64,000 nucleotides of DNA. Origin: Marivivens niveibacter (GTDB taxonomy: Bacteria; Pseudomonadota; Alphaproteobacteria; Rhodobacterales; Rhodobacteraceae). The stretch's first letter is position 1, and the number at the start of each line of letters is the position of its first letter. The notes under the pieces are model-generated. The model saw only the letters and a list, made by a program, of their open reading frames with translations. It made no database searches and was not told the origin of the DNA. The position numbers and the translations under genes were made by a program. The stretch lies in the NCBI RefSeq assembly GCF_002150005.2, contig NZ_MSPP01000002.1, positions 310,001 to 374,000 on the forward strand, given 5' to 3'. Shown in pieces: positions 56,142-64,000 of this stretch.

Positions 56142-59113
56142 GTGACATCCTCTGGCTCGGGGTCTTGGCTTAGGTCCCATTCGCCGTAGCGGGACAGGTG
56201 ATCATAGTCACCGCCATAGGCTGCGGTTTGCGCGGCCATCATTGCCGTATAGCCCCGTTTGGGATTACCCCACGCGCGGATCAATTTGACGAAATTGTCC
56301 CATTCGTCGTCGACTGACAAATCTGGCAATTGATCTTTGCGTTTCTTGTCTGGCGCGCCACTGGTGGCGATGGGGGCACGCACCGGTTTTGCACCCGCTT
56401 TGATCTGGATGAATTCCGCATCATGTGCGGGTTTTGGTCCAATGGCGGCAAAGGCACCGCGCGCGACCATTGCGGCTTCGATAATCAGCTGTTTATCAAA
56501 GTAGTACTGCATTTTTTCATTGGGCGGCGTGCCTGTTTTGTAATCGTACAGGATGACTTCGCCATTGTCGGTTTCGTCGATGCGGTCCGCCTTGCCTTTG
56601 ATCTTAAATTCAAGACCTGGGATCATCATTTCACCCCATGCCTCGATATATGTTGGGGTGCCGCGTTTTTGGCGTTCGATCTCTGTCTGTAGGAACCAAT
56701 CCGCAGCTTTTTCCAAGGCAGATAGCCACAAACGCCGCGTGACGACCCATGGACACATGGTATCCAGTTTTTCGACAGCGATTTGCATCAGGCGGTCCCG
56801 CGCATCCGGCGCAGTAGGGTCATTTTTTTCGCCAATGAACTGTTCCAAAACCGCATGAATGATCGTGCCTTTCAGGGGGGCATCAGCCGTCGGAACCAAA
56901 GGGTCGAGCGGTTGAAGGTCCAGAACCTTGCGTGCATAAATCGCATAAGGATCGCGAATGAGGGTCGCGATTTGCGTTATCGACAGATCTTTGGGACGAG
57001 CAGACACTGGCGGACGCGGCGAGGGGCGTTTTGCCGGAGTTCCACGTCCATGGGGCGCAGCCAGTGCGATTGCCTTTTCAACCCATTCGCTGCCGCGTTG
57101 TTTCATCGCCTCTAATGCGATCTGACCATTCTGATCAGGAAGGCCGTTCAACAGGTTGGTCAGGCGGTTGATCCAGCGCGACGGGACGGTTTCGGCCTCT
57201 TCGGATCTGACGGCACGTGTGATCCAGACCTCTTTGGCGGACACGGCTTGTTGATAGTCATGCGCCGACAAACCAATACGGCGTTCGGGTAACAAAAGAC
57301 CTGCTTTGGCGCGCATATCGCGGTTGAGCCATGGATCGGGCGTTGGAGTTTCTGGCCAAACGCCATCGTTCATCCCGCCAAGGATGACCAAATCGGCACT
57401 TTGGACGCGGGCTTCTAGCGTTCCCCAGAACAGCACATTGGGATGGCCATTATCGGGGTTACGGACAACGCCCGCCGATAAAATGGATGATACCATCGAC
57501 GCGTAGTCATGCAGTGACAACTCGCCCGCAGCATCGGCATGGGTTCGCAATTCGGCGATTGTTTTGGTTGCTTCGCGGCCTGCGGCCTCTTTCCAGAGTT
57601 CGCTTTCACCTGAGGTGGGACCGGCCGCGGCCAATTCGGTTAATGCGATGTGATGGTTTAGATGGTCGATCAAAGCGCCATGTTTCGGGCCAGATAGCGC
57701 CAGATCCAAAATTTGCGCGACCCAATCAGCCCATTCGCGATGATCGTCGTCTTTTGTCGACAAATCGCGCATGGTTTCGCCCGTCGGGTAGGGCGGACCA
57801 AATCTGCGAATGTGCAATTCCAATTCGCGCGTCCACCGCAAATGCGGCCCGCGGTCAGATCCGGTTGCAGCCAATGGATGTTTTAACACAGACAGCAGTG
57901 TTTCACCGGTAGGGCGATCAAAAATCAGCGATCCACACAGTCGAATAAACCGACCCGGAGGGGACAGATGCAATGGTTGGCCAGCGGAATCGTCTGCGAC
58001 GATATTCCATTTATCAAGAGCTGCCGAAACCTGACGCGTCAGCATTCGGTCGGGCGTGATCAGGGCGGCGGTCACACCATCGCTGACGGCTTGACGCAAA
58101 CGCAGTGCGATTGTTTCGGCTTCAGTTCTGGGCGTCGGCGCTTCGACCAGTGTCACGTTATCCATCGCATGTGTCAGATCGCCCAACGATGGACCATCGG
58201 TTAGCCATTGATCTGTGACAGGCGCGGGGCGCAAAGACAGCGATATCACCTGATTGCGAAGGGTATCGACCGAGGTTTCATCGCCCCATTTGGTCATTTG
58301 TGACACGTCCATCCCCATTTTATCCAAAAACAATTTGAACCGATATTGGGGGTGATCTTCGAATTTGCGGCGGTCTGTCATGGCGTCCCAAATATCGGGG
58401 CTCATGTCAAAATCGACACCAGGTAGGATGACCGCGCCCTGGGGCAGGCGGGCAACGGCCTCCATGAATAGGGATGTTGCGCCGCGCGACCCTGTCGATC
58501 CCGCGACGATAATTGGATGATCGGGTGCAGTTTCAGCCCACGACGCGACCAACTGTTCAATCACCATCCGTTGGCGCGATTCTTTGTCCGGTGCGGCCAA
58601 GGCGCTGTCAAAAAACGGCTGCACGATACCGATAAATTTTTGCGCGTTTTCCCAATGTCCCGATCGATCCGATACGTCCAAGTCTAGAACAGATTGCAGC
58701 GGGACGCCTTCGCCATGCATTTCGTCCATCAGATTGGCAAGGCTGTTGGACAGGTCAAACAACGCGGAACGGGGTGCGAGATAGGGTTCCTTGTCTAGCA
58801 GAGCGGACACGAATTGCGACAATTCCAGACGTCGACGCAGAGGCGCGACGGGCTGCGGCAGTTTCGCCGAAATCGGATCTGACGCGAGATCAGTCACCAG
58901 TCGCAACCGCGGCAACAACATCGCACCGCGTTTCATGAAAACTTCGGCCACGCGACGTTTCATGCGCTGTGTGTTTAGATAAATTTCGACGCGCGCGAGT
59001 TCGGTCGGAGACTGGTTAGACATGCGTGTCAGAACACCGTCCACCAAAGACTGAGCAGCGTCCACGCCTAACGGCTGACCAAAGACGCGGGGAGTATCGA
59101 TTGGATCAAACAT
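56138..59113 (-). CDS. addB: Double-strand break repair protein AddB
   Basis: 991 residues. An inactivated helicase half (GSTGSRGATSLFMEAVARLP) and a C-terminal PD-(D/E)XK nuclease (VILYDYKTGTPPNEK) with an iron-sulfur-related cysteine region not obvious by eye. Overlaps murU by 8 bp and addA by 4 bp. Confidence 0.93.
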   Translation of the reverse strand: MFDPIDTPRVFGQPLGVDAAQSLVDGVLTRMSNQSPTELARVEIYLNTQRMKRRVAEVFMKRGAMLLPRLRLVTDLASDPISAKLPQPVAPLRRRLELSQFVSALLDKEPYLAPRSALFDLSNSLANLMDEMHGEGVPLQSVLDLDVSDRSGHWENAQKFIGIVQPFFDSALAAPDKESRQRMVIEQLVASWAETAPDHPIIVAGSTGSRGATSLFMEAVARLPQGAVILPGVDFDMSPDIWDAMTDRRKFEDHPQYRFKLFLDKMGMDVSQMTKWGDETSVDTLRNQVISLSLRPAPVTDQWLTDGPSLGDLTHAMDNVTLVEAPTPRTEAETIALRLRQAVSDGVTAALITPDRMLTRQVSAALDKWNIVADDSAGQPLHLSPPGRFIRLCGSLIFDRPTGETLLSVLKHPLAATGSDRGPHLRWTRELELHIRRFGPPYPTGETMRDLSTKDDDHREWADWVAQILDLALSGPKHGALIDHLNHHIALTELAAAGPTSGESELWKEAAGREATKTIAELRTHADAAGELSLHDYASMVSSILSAGVVRNPDNGHPNVLFWGTLEARVQSADLVILGGMNDGVWPETPTPDPWLNRDMRAKAGLLLPERRIGLSAHDYQQAVSAKEVWITRAVRSEEAETVPSRWINRLTNLLNGLPDQNGQIALEAMKQRGSEWVEKAIALAAPHGRGTPAKRPSPRPPVSARPKDLSITQIATLIRDPYAIYARKVLDLQPLDPLVPTADAPLKGTIIHAVLEQFIGEKNDPTAPDARDRLMQIAVEKLDTMCPWVVTRRLWLSALEKAADWFLQTEIERQKRGTPTYIEAWGEMMIPGLEFKIKGKADRIDETDNGEVILYDYKTGTPPNEKMQYYFDKQLIIEAAMVARGAFAAIGPKPAHDAEFIQIKAGAKPVRAPIATSGAPDKKRKDQLPDLSVDDEWDNFVKLIRAWGNPKRGYTAMMAAQTAAYGGDYDHLSRYGEWDLSQDPEPEDVT

Positions 59114-59771
59114 CGGCGATCATCCTTTGGGCGATTTCAATGCAATCGGGACGGCCAACATCGCACCAAAGGCCATCATATTCCGTACCAAACAGCGTGC
59201 CTTTATCCAGCATTCGGTTCCATAATTCCCACATGGAAAACGCGCTCTGATCAATGTCACTCAATAGGTCGGTCCGGATTATCTGACATCCCGTGTAGAT
59301 AGCGCCCGGGCCTTTGCGAATTCGCCCTTCATCGTCGGTTAGAAAATCGCCCTTGCCGGTGTGGCCATGTGCCTGTGATTGAGGAACCAGTAACAGCAGT
59401 CCATCCATGTCTTCGTGCCATTCAGATAGCAGCACATCAAAAGGATTTGGGCCTTTCCATACGGCGTCGGTATTCATCGTGAATACTGGGTTCGATGACA
59501 GATGGGGCAGGGCGCGTTTTAATCCGCCACCCGTTTCTAAAATGGCGTTTGTTTCATCTGAAATGGCTACGTCGTCTGGGACGGCATCGACAATTTGTTC
59601 TGCCAGATAGTGAACATTCACAACTCGCGTAAATTGTGGCGCAAGGTCCAGCGCATGAAACAAAAGAGGTTTGCCCGCAACATCGACCATCGGTTTGGGC
59701 CGAGTGTTTGTTAGCGGGGCCATACGTGTGCCAAATCCAGCGGCGAAAAATAGAACAGAATTAGGGTACAT
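59106..59771 (-). CDS. murU: MurNAc-1-phosphate uridylyltransferase (MurU-like)
   Basis: 221 residues. The nucleotidyltransferase signature FFAAGFGTRMAPLTNTRPKPM and the FTMNTDAVW segment. With AmgK it converts MurNAc to UDP-MurNAc in the peptidoglycan recycling route that bypasses MurA (and so fosfomycin). Overlaps amgK by 11 bp. Confidence 0.85.
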   Translation of the reverse strand: MYPNSVLFFAAGFGTRMAPLTNTRPKPMVDVAGKPLLFHALDLAPQFTRVVNVHYLAEQIVDAVPDDVAISDETNAILETGGGLKRALPHLSSNPVFTMNTDAVWKGPNPFDVLLSEWHEDMDGLLLLVPQSQAHGHTGKGDFLTDDEGRIRKGPGAIYTGCQIIRTDLLSDIDQSAFSMWELWNRMLDKGTLFGTEYDGLWCDVGRPDCIEIAQRMIADV

Positions 59772-60660
59772 CAGGTAAAATCAACGGCGCCAAATCGGCC
59801 AGAATTGGGTGAGAGAGGTCTTGTTTTACATAGGCCTGCACACGCGGCACAAATGCACGGTATTTTTCTTTTCCATCTTGATAGATCAGGCGCGCAAAAA
59901 TACCCAAGATGCGCAAGTTGCGCTGAACGGATATTACAGCAAATGCCGCGGGGTCGATGTTTTGGGTTAATGCCTCGACTGTTTCGGGGCTCACGTCGCG
60001 GCGGGCATCGCGCAACAGTGATACCAAATCGTAAACAGGATGCGCTAGCAATGCGTCTTGAAAATCCAACAACCCAACACGATCCAAACCCGTTTGGGAT
60101 GGGCGCCAGATCAGATTTTCAGCGTGAAAATCACGTAGTGACAACGCAAGCGGCGCATCGACTGTCACGAGCGCGGCGTGCATGCGTTCTGAAATTGCGG
60201 ATGCATTGGCGTGGGGCGCATAAAATTGGGTGTAAAGCCCCATAAGATCGGTCGCGACGCGGGGCGTCATTTCATGCAGGCCGTCGGGTAGAGGGCCAGC
60301 CGCATAAACATCGATGGTTTGTTTTGCCAACTGATACAGCGTCAATTCATCTGCGCTGTGGTCTGACAACCATTTGGCATAATGGTCTGGTCCCAAATCG
60401 CTGATCACGGCCAATCCGTTTGGAATATCGGAAGCAAGAATTTCAGGTGTCGTCAGCCCAAAACCACGCAGATGATCGGCCATTTTGATAAAAGGGCGTA
60501 AATCTTCGCCAAGTTCCGGCGGAGCAATCATCAAAATGGCCGTTTGCCCTGATAGGCCTGTCATGCGCCGATAGCTGCGCCGTGACGCATCCCCTGCGAT
60601 TGGGGTTTGGGCCCAATCGGCCCATTCTGTTTCGGTTAAAAAGCGATTGATGTCAGACAC
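59761..60660 (-). CDS. amgK: Anomeric MurNAc/GlcNAc kinase (AmgK-like phosphotransferase)
   Basis: 299 residues from a GTG at 60660. An aminoglycoside-phosphotransferase fold with the catalytic loop LRDFHAENLIW and the metal-binding GLLDFQDALLAHPVYDL. Adjacency to murU makes AmgK more likely than antibiotic resistance. Overlaps tsaE by 8 bp. Confidence 0.85.
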   Translation of the reverse strand: MSDINRFLTETEWADWAQTPIAGDASRRSYRRMTGLSGQTAILMIAPPELGEDLRPFIKMADHLRGFGLTTPEILASDIPNGLAVISDLGPDHYAKWLSDHSADELTLYQLAKQTIDVYAAGPLPDGLHEMTPRVATDLMGLYTQFYAPHANASAISERMHAALVTVDAPLALSLRDFHAENLIWRPSQTGLDRVGLLDFQDALLAHPVYDLVSLLRDARRDVSPETVEALTQNIDPAAFAVISVQRNLRILGIFARLIYQDGKEKYRAFVPRVQAYVKQDLSHPILADLAPLILPDVP

Positions 60661-61111
60661 CGGCGGCCTCTAACCGTGGTTTCCAATGGTCGGGACCTGA
60701 CAGGGTTGCGGTATGCGGATCGCCCGCTGACAACTTGAGAACCAAAGCGTCCTGCGGGGCAAGGTCGCCCAAACGATCTGGCCATTCGATTAGACAGATC
60801 GCCGTCTCGAATGCTTCGTCTATACCTAGCTCGATTGCTTCGTCTGGGTGCGACAGTCGATACAGATCAAAATGCCAGATGTCGGGGTCATCTTCGTAGG
60901 TTTGCACCAACGTAAATGTTGGAGAGGGAACATCCTCTTCGTATCCCAGTCTTGCGCGGATGACAGCGCGGGAAAATGCGGTTTTGCCGGCGCCGATATC
61001 GCCCTCTAACAAAATTGTTTCACCCGCGCCGAGAATAGACGCGATTTTCTGAGCGAAAATAACGGTATCGGTTTCTGTGGTTAGGGAAATTGGGCCGAGT
61101 TCAAATGACAT
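60653..61111 (-). CDS. tsaE: tRNA threonylcarbamoyladenosine synthesis ATPase TsaE
   Basis: 152 residues. P-loop GDIGAGKT (37-44) and VPSPTFTLVQTYE, FDLYRL. It is required with TsaB, C and D to make t6A37 in tRNA. Starts 42 bp after the DivL-like gene. Confidence 0.95.
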   Translation of the reverse strand: MSFELGPISLTTETDTVIFAQKIASILGAGETILLEGDIGAGKTAFSRAVIRARLGYEEDVPSPTFTLVQTYEDDPDIWHFDLYRLSHPDEAIELGIDEAFETAICLIEWPDRLGDLAPQDALVLKLSAGDPHTATLSGPDHWKPRLEAAGV

Positions 61112-61152
61112 GGGCCCAAACTACGCGATGCCACTAAACAGGCAAGCCAGAA

Positions 61153-62730
61153 TTAACCATGCGCGGCCCAAAGCGTAGGCTGTTCATAGGTGCCTTGAGA
61201 CAGCGGCACATCTGGCCTGAATTCCACCAAGGTGTCACCATTGGGCAAAGGTTTGACACAGCAAACGATTTCTCTGCCGTTGTTCAGTCTGATGCTGTCA
61301 TTCCACGCTGAACGAGGCGACATTGAACAAAGTTCTTCGCGGAGGCGCGACCAAACTGGTGTTGGTACTGTGGATTTCTGCCAAATCCGCGATTCTTCTA
61401 ACAGGGACGTTCCAACAAATTGGGCCATTGGTTGATGGTGCCATAATTTTTCATAGGCCGAATTGTGAATGGTAAGCGTGCCAGCGGATGAAAACACAGC
61501 GACAGCCGTATCAAAATTGTCTAGCACTGCTTGGCTGCTGTCGATCTGGTTGCGGAACCGGCGGGTCAAAGAAATCTCGGCGCTGATGTCTTCGAACAAA
61601 AAGGCAAGCGCACCATCGGGATGGGGCCGGCCTGTTACCCGAAAGGTTTGCCCGTTCGGTAGGTCCCATTTTTCGCAATATGTTCCATCCTTGGCACGTG
61701 TTTCCATATCGATAATGGTTTCGCGCCAATTGGTGTAGTTCTTGGGTTCTGGGATCATTCGCGCCTCGCGCATGCGATCCAGAAATGTGTGAATACCGGG
61801 GCGAGACGCCAAAAATTCGGGGCGAATACCCGTCAGATCCATCAGGGCCGGATTGAAGATCATCAAACGGCGTTCTCGATCAAAAATCGCCAGACCAATG
61901 GACAGTTGCGCAAAGGTTTTGACCAAGGTTTGCACATAGCTTCGCTGGGTTTCCTCGGCCTGAACAACTTTGGTTATGTTTGTTGCAAAGAATAATGTTT
62001 CGGTTGGGCGTGGGACGCAGGAAACATCGAACCAAGTCTCATCCGGATCGCCAGAAATATGGATATTTTGTCGTGAAATGGCGCTGTCCAGCAGCGTGCC
62101 GCCTTCGCTGGGGGTGTTGAACAAATTCAGTGGTGGCCAAGTTTGAATGTCCGTAGGGGCGCAGCCAGAATGTTGCGAGGCAAGATCCAAGTACGCTCTG
62201 TTTGCCCAAGTGATCGTGCCATTAATGTCTTGTTTCCAGATCAGTTGAGGTGAATCTTCGGCGATATTACGCAGCGCTTGCAATTCGTCGTTCAGCGATG
62301 CTGCTGCGGCGCGGTCGATGGTTTCGCCGCGATGGGAACCATCGTCATAGCTGATCCGTGATAGACCGTTCCAATATTCTGCGATCACTTGCAAATCAGG
62401 ATTATCAGGCGAGGTTAAAACCCGCCTCCCGTCTTGAGACAGGGTTTCCAGATGTGACCGAAGATGCGGAAAATGCGGTGCGAAAAGCGCGACAAATCGA
62501 TCCCAGTCCGTGGTTTCGGTCGTGCGGTTTTTGATCAACGCACGGGCCGCAGGGGTTGCATCAATCAAGTTATGGTCATCAAACAGAAAAACAATTTTCT
62601 CTTCGGCTTCGCGCAACAGGGCGCGCGCAGTTTGCCGTTTCTGATCGAAATGCCGCATGATGGCGTAGATGAATGTCCCACTTAATCCCACGCCCAAAAG
62701 GCAGGTTAAAACCAATCCTTGGATCGTCAT
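61153..62730 (-). CDS. divL: PAS-domain protein, DivL-like, lacking a kinase domain
   Basis: 525 residues. A membrane helix at residues 5-25, then PAS-like regions (about 45-140, 150-255, 270-395 and 400-515), including IWKQDINGTITWANRAYLDLA and AFLFEDISAEISLTRRFRNQID. There is no histidine phosphoacceptor/HATPase region; the protein ends at the position where DivL of Caulobacter continues with its kinase. In Rhodobacter capsulatus the PAS-only DivL controls CtrA phosphorylation and gene transfer agent production, so this is the likely role. The usual neighbours tsaE, amgK and murU follow. Confidence 0.78.
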   Translation of the reverse strand: MTIQGLVLTCLLGVGLSGTFIYAIMRHFDQKRQTARALLREAEEKIVFLFDDHNLIDATPAARALIKNRTTETTDWDRFVALFAPHFPHLRSHLETLSQDGRRVLTSPDNPDLQVIAEYWNGLSRISYDDGSHRGETIDRAAAASLNDELQALRNIAEDSPQLIWKQDINGTITWANRAYLDLASQHSGCAPTDIQTWPPLNLFNTPSEGGTLLDSAISRQNIHISGDPDETWFDVSCVPRPTETLFFATNITKVVQAEETQRSYVQTLVKTFAQLSIGLAIFDRERRLMIFNPALMDLTGIRPEFLASRPGIHTFLDRMREARMIPEPKNYTNWRETIIDMETRAKDGTYCEKWDLPNGQTFRVTGRPHPDGALAFLFEDISAEISLTRRFRNQIDSSQAVLDNFDTAVAVFSSAGTLTIHNSAYEKLWHHQPMAQFVGTSLLEESRIWQKSTVPTPVWSRLREELCSMSPRSAWNDSIRLNNGREIVCCVKPLPNGDTLVEFRPDVPLSQGTYEQPTLWAAHG

Positions 62731-62786
62731 GATCGAAACTCCATCATCGTTTTGATGAAGCTAAATCAACGAAGGTTAATTCAGGG

Positions 62787-64000
62787 TTAAATATCGATTG
62801 GCACGTTTTCTCCAAGAGCCGCGCGTTCGCCGTGGTCTGGATCAACCTTGGAGCGGATCCAACTGACAGTCACAATTGCGCCACCCAGATCACCGCCATT
62901 GGCAAAGGCCAATTTCGCACCCGACCGTTCCAGCAAGGTTTTGGCGATGAACAGGCCTAGACCCATTCCGTCATAGCCAGGCCGTTGCGGCAAATTGCGT
63001 TGCCTGACAAAGGGATCGCCGATACGTGAAATAACGTTCTGGCTGTACCCAGCGCCATCATCACAGATGCGCACCAAAACTGTGTCCTTTGACCAATGCA
63101 TTTCGACGTCGACGGTCGTTGCAGCAAAATCCACTGCGTTTTGAATAAGGTTCCGTAGGCCGTGAATGATTTCAGGACGGCGGCTGATGATTGGCTGTGT
63201 GTCGGGTGCGATTGTGTCTTTGGCGATATGGAACCTGATTTCTTTGCCTCGGGTTAGGTGCGGCTCGGCCGCTTCGCGCAAAATCCCTTCGATTGGGACA
63301 TTGCGTAGGTGCAAATCGTCTTTGCCCGCGCGGCCCATAGACCGCAGAATATCACGGCACCTATCCGCCTGATCGCCAATCAAACGCAAGTCTTCGACAA
63401 GGTCGTCGTTATCCCCTGCTTCGTCCAATAGTTCGGCTGAAACCAATTTGATCGTCGCCAATGGCGTACCCAGTTCATGCGCGGCCGCAGCGACGACACC
63501 GCCCAAATCCGTAAGCTTTTGTTCGCGTGCCAAAGCCATCTGAGTGGCAAGAAGGGCATCAGACATATCGTGCATTTCGGTGGTAATCTGGCGTGCATAA
63601 GCGCCTAGAAACAAAACGCCGACAACGAGCGAGATCCAGAAGCCAAAGCGAAAAATCGCAGGAAGTTCTAGCAACTCGCCAGTGCTGGTGATCAGTGGGA
63701 AATGCCACAGCGCCAATGCCGTGATGATAGCGATTGCGACACCGCCCAACATAGCGGTGTTCCGCAACCGCAAAAATGTTGCAGCGATCGTGACGGGGGC
63801 AAGCACGAGCAAGGCAAAGGGATTGTTCAGACCGCCCGTCAGATACAGCAGCAAACACAATTGCAGCAGATCAAATAGCAGCATCAACATCGCCTCTAAT
63901 TCCGTGAGGCGTTTGGTTTCTGGATATAAAAATGATGAAAATAAGTTGGCGATGATAGATGCGCCAATCGCCATGGCGGCCAATCCTACCTCCAATTCCA
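62787..64000 (-). CDS. regB: Redox sensor histidine kinase RegB/PrrB (start beyond right edge)
   Basis: About 404 residues are in the window; about 52 more at the N-terminus are missing. The quinone-binding GGLNNPF, the phosphorylated His in AAAAHELGTPLATI and the redox cysteine in DRCRDILRSM are present with the 40-residue His-to-Cys spacing known from RegB. Six membrane segments and a HATPase domain (LRNLIQNAVDFA, GMGLGLFIAKTLL) follow. It responds to oxygen/quinone state and phosphorylates RegA. The regA/senC partners would be beyond the edge. Confidence 0.93.
   Translation of the reverse strand, partial: ELEVGLAAMAIGASIIANLFSSFLYPETKRLTELEAMLMLLFDLLQLCLLLYLTGGLNNPFALLVLAPVTIAATFLRLRNTAMLGGVAIAIITALALWHFPLITSTGELLELPAIFRFGFWISLVVGVLFLGAYARQITTEMHDMSDALLATQMALAREQKLTDLGGVVAAAAHELGTPLATIKLVSAELLDEAGDNDDLVEDLRLIGDQADRCRDILRSMGRAGKDDLHLRNVPIEGILREAAEPHLTRGKEIRFHIAKDTIAPDTQPIISRRPEIIHGLRNLIQNAVDFAATTVDVEMHWSKDTVLVRICDDGAGYSQNVISRIGDPFVRQRNLPQRPGYDGMGLGLFIAKTLLERSGAKLAFANGGDLGGAIVTVSWIRSKVDPDHGERAALGENVPIDI

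Noticed and set aside
59761-60660. Aminoglycoside resistance phosphotransferase
   Set aside because: The catalytic loop is of the wider APH fold, but pairing with murU in a recycling operon fits AmgK better.
1-64000. Search for tRNA, rRNA, CRISPR arrays, insertion sequences, prophage genes and toxin-antitoxin pairs
   Set aside because: None was recognised by eye; intergenic gaps are short and filled with promoters or terminators.

Overview
The window is an ordinary-composition piece of an alphaproteobacterial chromosome, almost certainly from the Rhodobacteraceae (Roseobacter-type, moderate GC). The pointers are the sequence style of RegB, the DivL-like PAS protein, NusA, MutS, the oriC-flanking maf-aroE-coaE-dnaQ run, the rho-mnmE-mnmG-rsmG-parA-parB run and the divL/tsaE/amgK/murU/addB/addA/trxA run. 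It is densely coded, with about 67 protein genes, no rRNA or tRNA, no mobile element, no prophage and no CRISPR array. The only stretch of more than 300 bases without a gene (43844-44242) looks like the chromosomal replication origin.

Layout from left to right. 1-2917 (minus): the rimP-nusA-ylxR-infB transcription/translation operon, with infB cut by the window edge. 3049-7826: an orphan Tat-type peptide-class binding protein, divergent from a complete quaternary-amine ABC importer (binding protein, permease, ATPase). 7856-16765: proline iminopeptidase, ubiG, a five-gene comF-grxC-nitrilase-marR-GNAT operon, a degenerate methyltransferase plus ferrochelatase, a 61-residue membrane peptide, and an envelope cluster of two L,D-transpeptidases around a CAP-domain lipoprotein. 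16843-29511: tRNA/rRNA modification and repair housekeeping (m5U methyltransferase, ABC exporter, CCA transferase, two NUDIX enzymes, Hsp33), argG, an SCP2-like protein, ribokinase and malic enzyme. 29638-36508: mutS, hrcA-grpE, rph-rdgB-hemW.

36505-46992 is the origin region. parB, parA, rsmG, mnmG, mnmE, rho and hemJ run leftward and maf, aroE, coaE and dnaQ run rightward, away from an AT-rich non-coding gap that holds two perfect DnaA boxes. Two perfect parS sites (16-bp palindromes) lie 3-5 kb from it, one in the first codons of rsmG and one spanning the start codon of mnmG, so the ParABS centromere, its proteins and oriC are all in this window.

46985-64000: secB, fxsA, a Tim44-like protein, mltA, an Smr protein, hslUV, trxA, the AddAB recombination nuclease, the AmgK-MurU peptidoglycan recycling pair, tsaE, a PAS-only DivL-like protein and the redox sensor kinase RegB/PrrB (cut by the right edge).

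No wholly new multi-gene system is evident. The most interesting signals are at the nucleotide level: parS sites doubling as translation-initiation regions, a 14-bp stem that hides the ribosome site and start codon of the SCP2 gene, isolated perfect DnaA boxes away from oriC, an intrinsic-terminator hairpin just upstream of rimP, and an anti-Shine-Dalgarno element before an L,D-transpeptidase.
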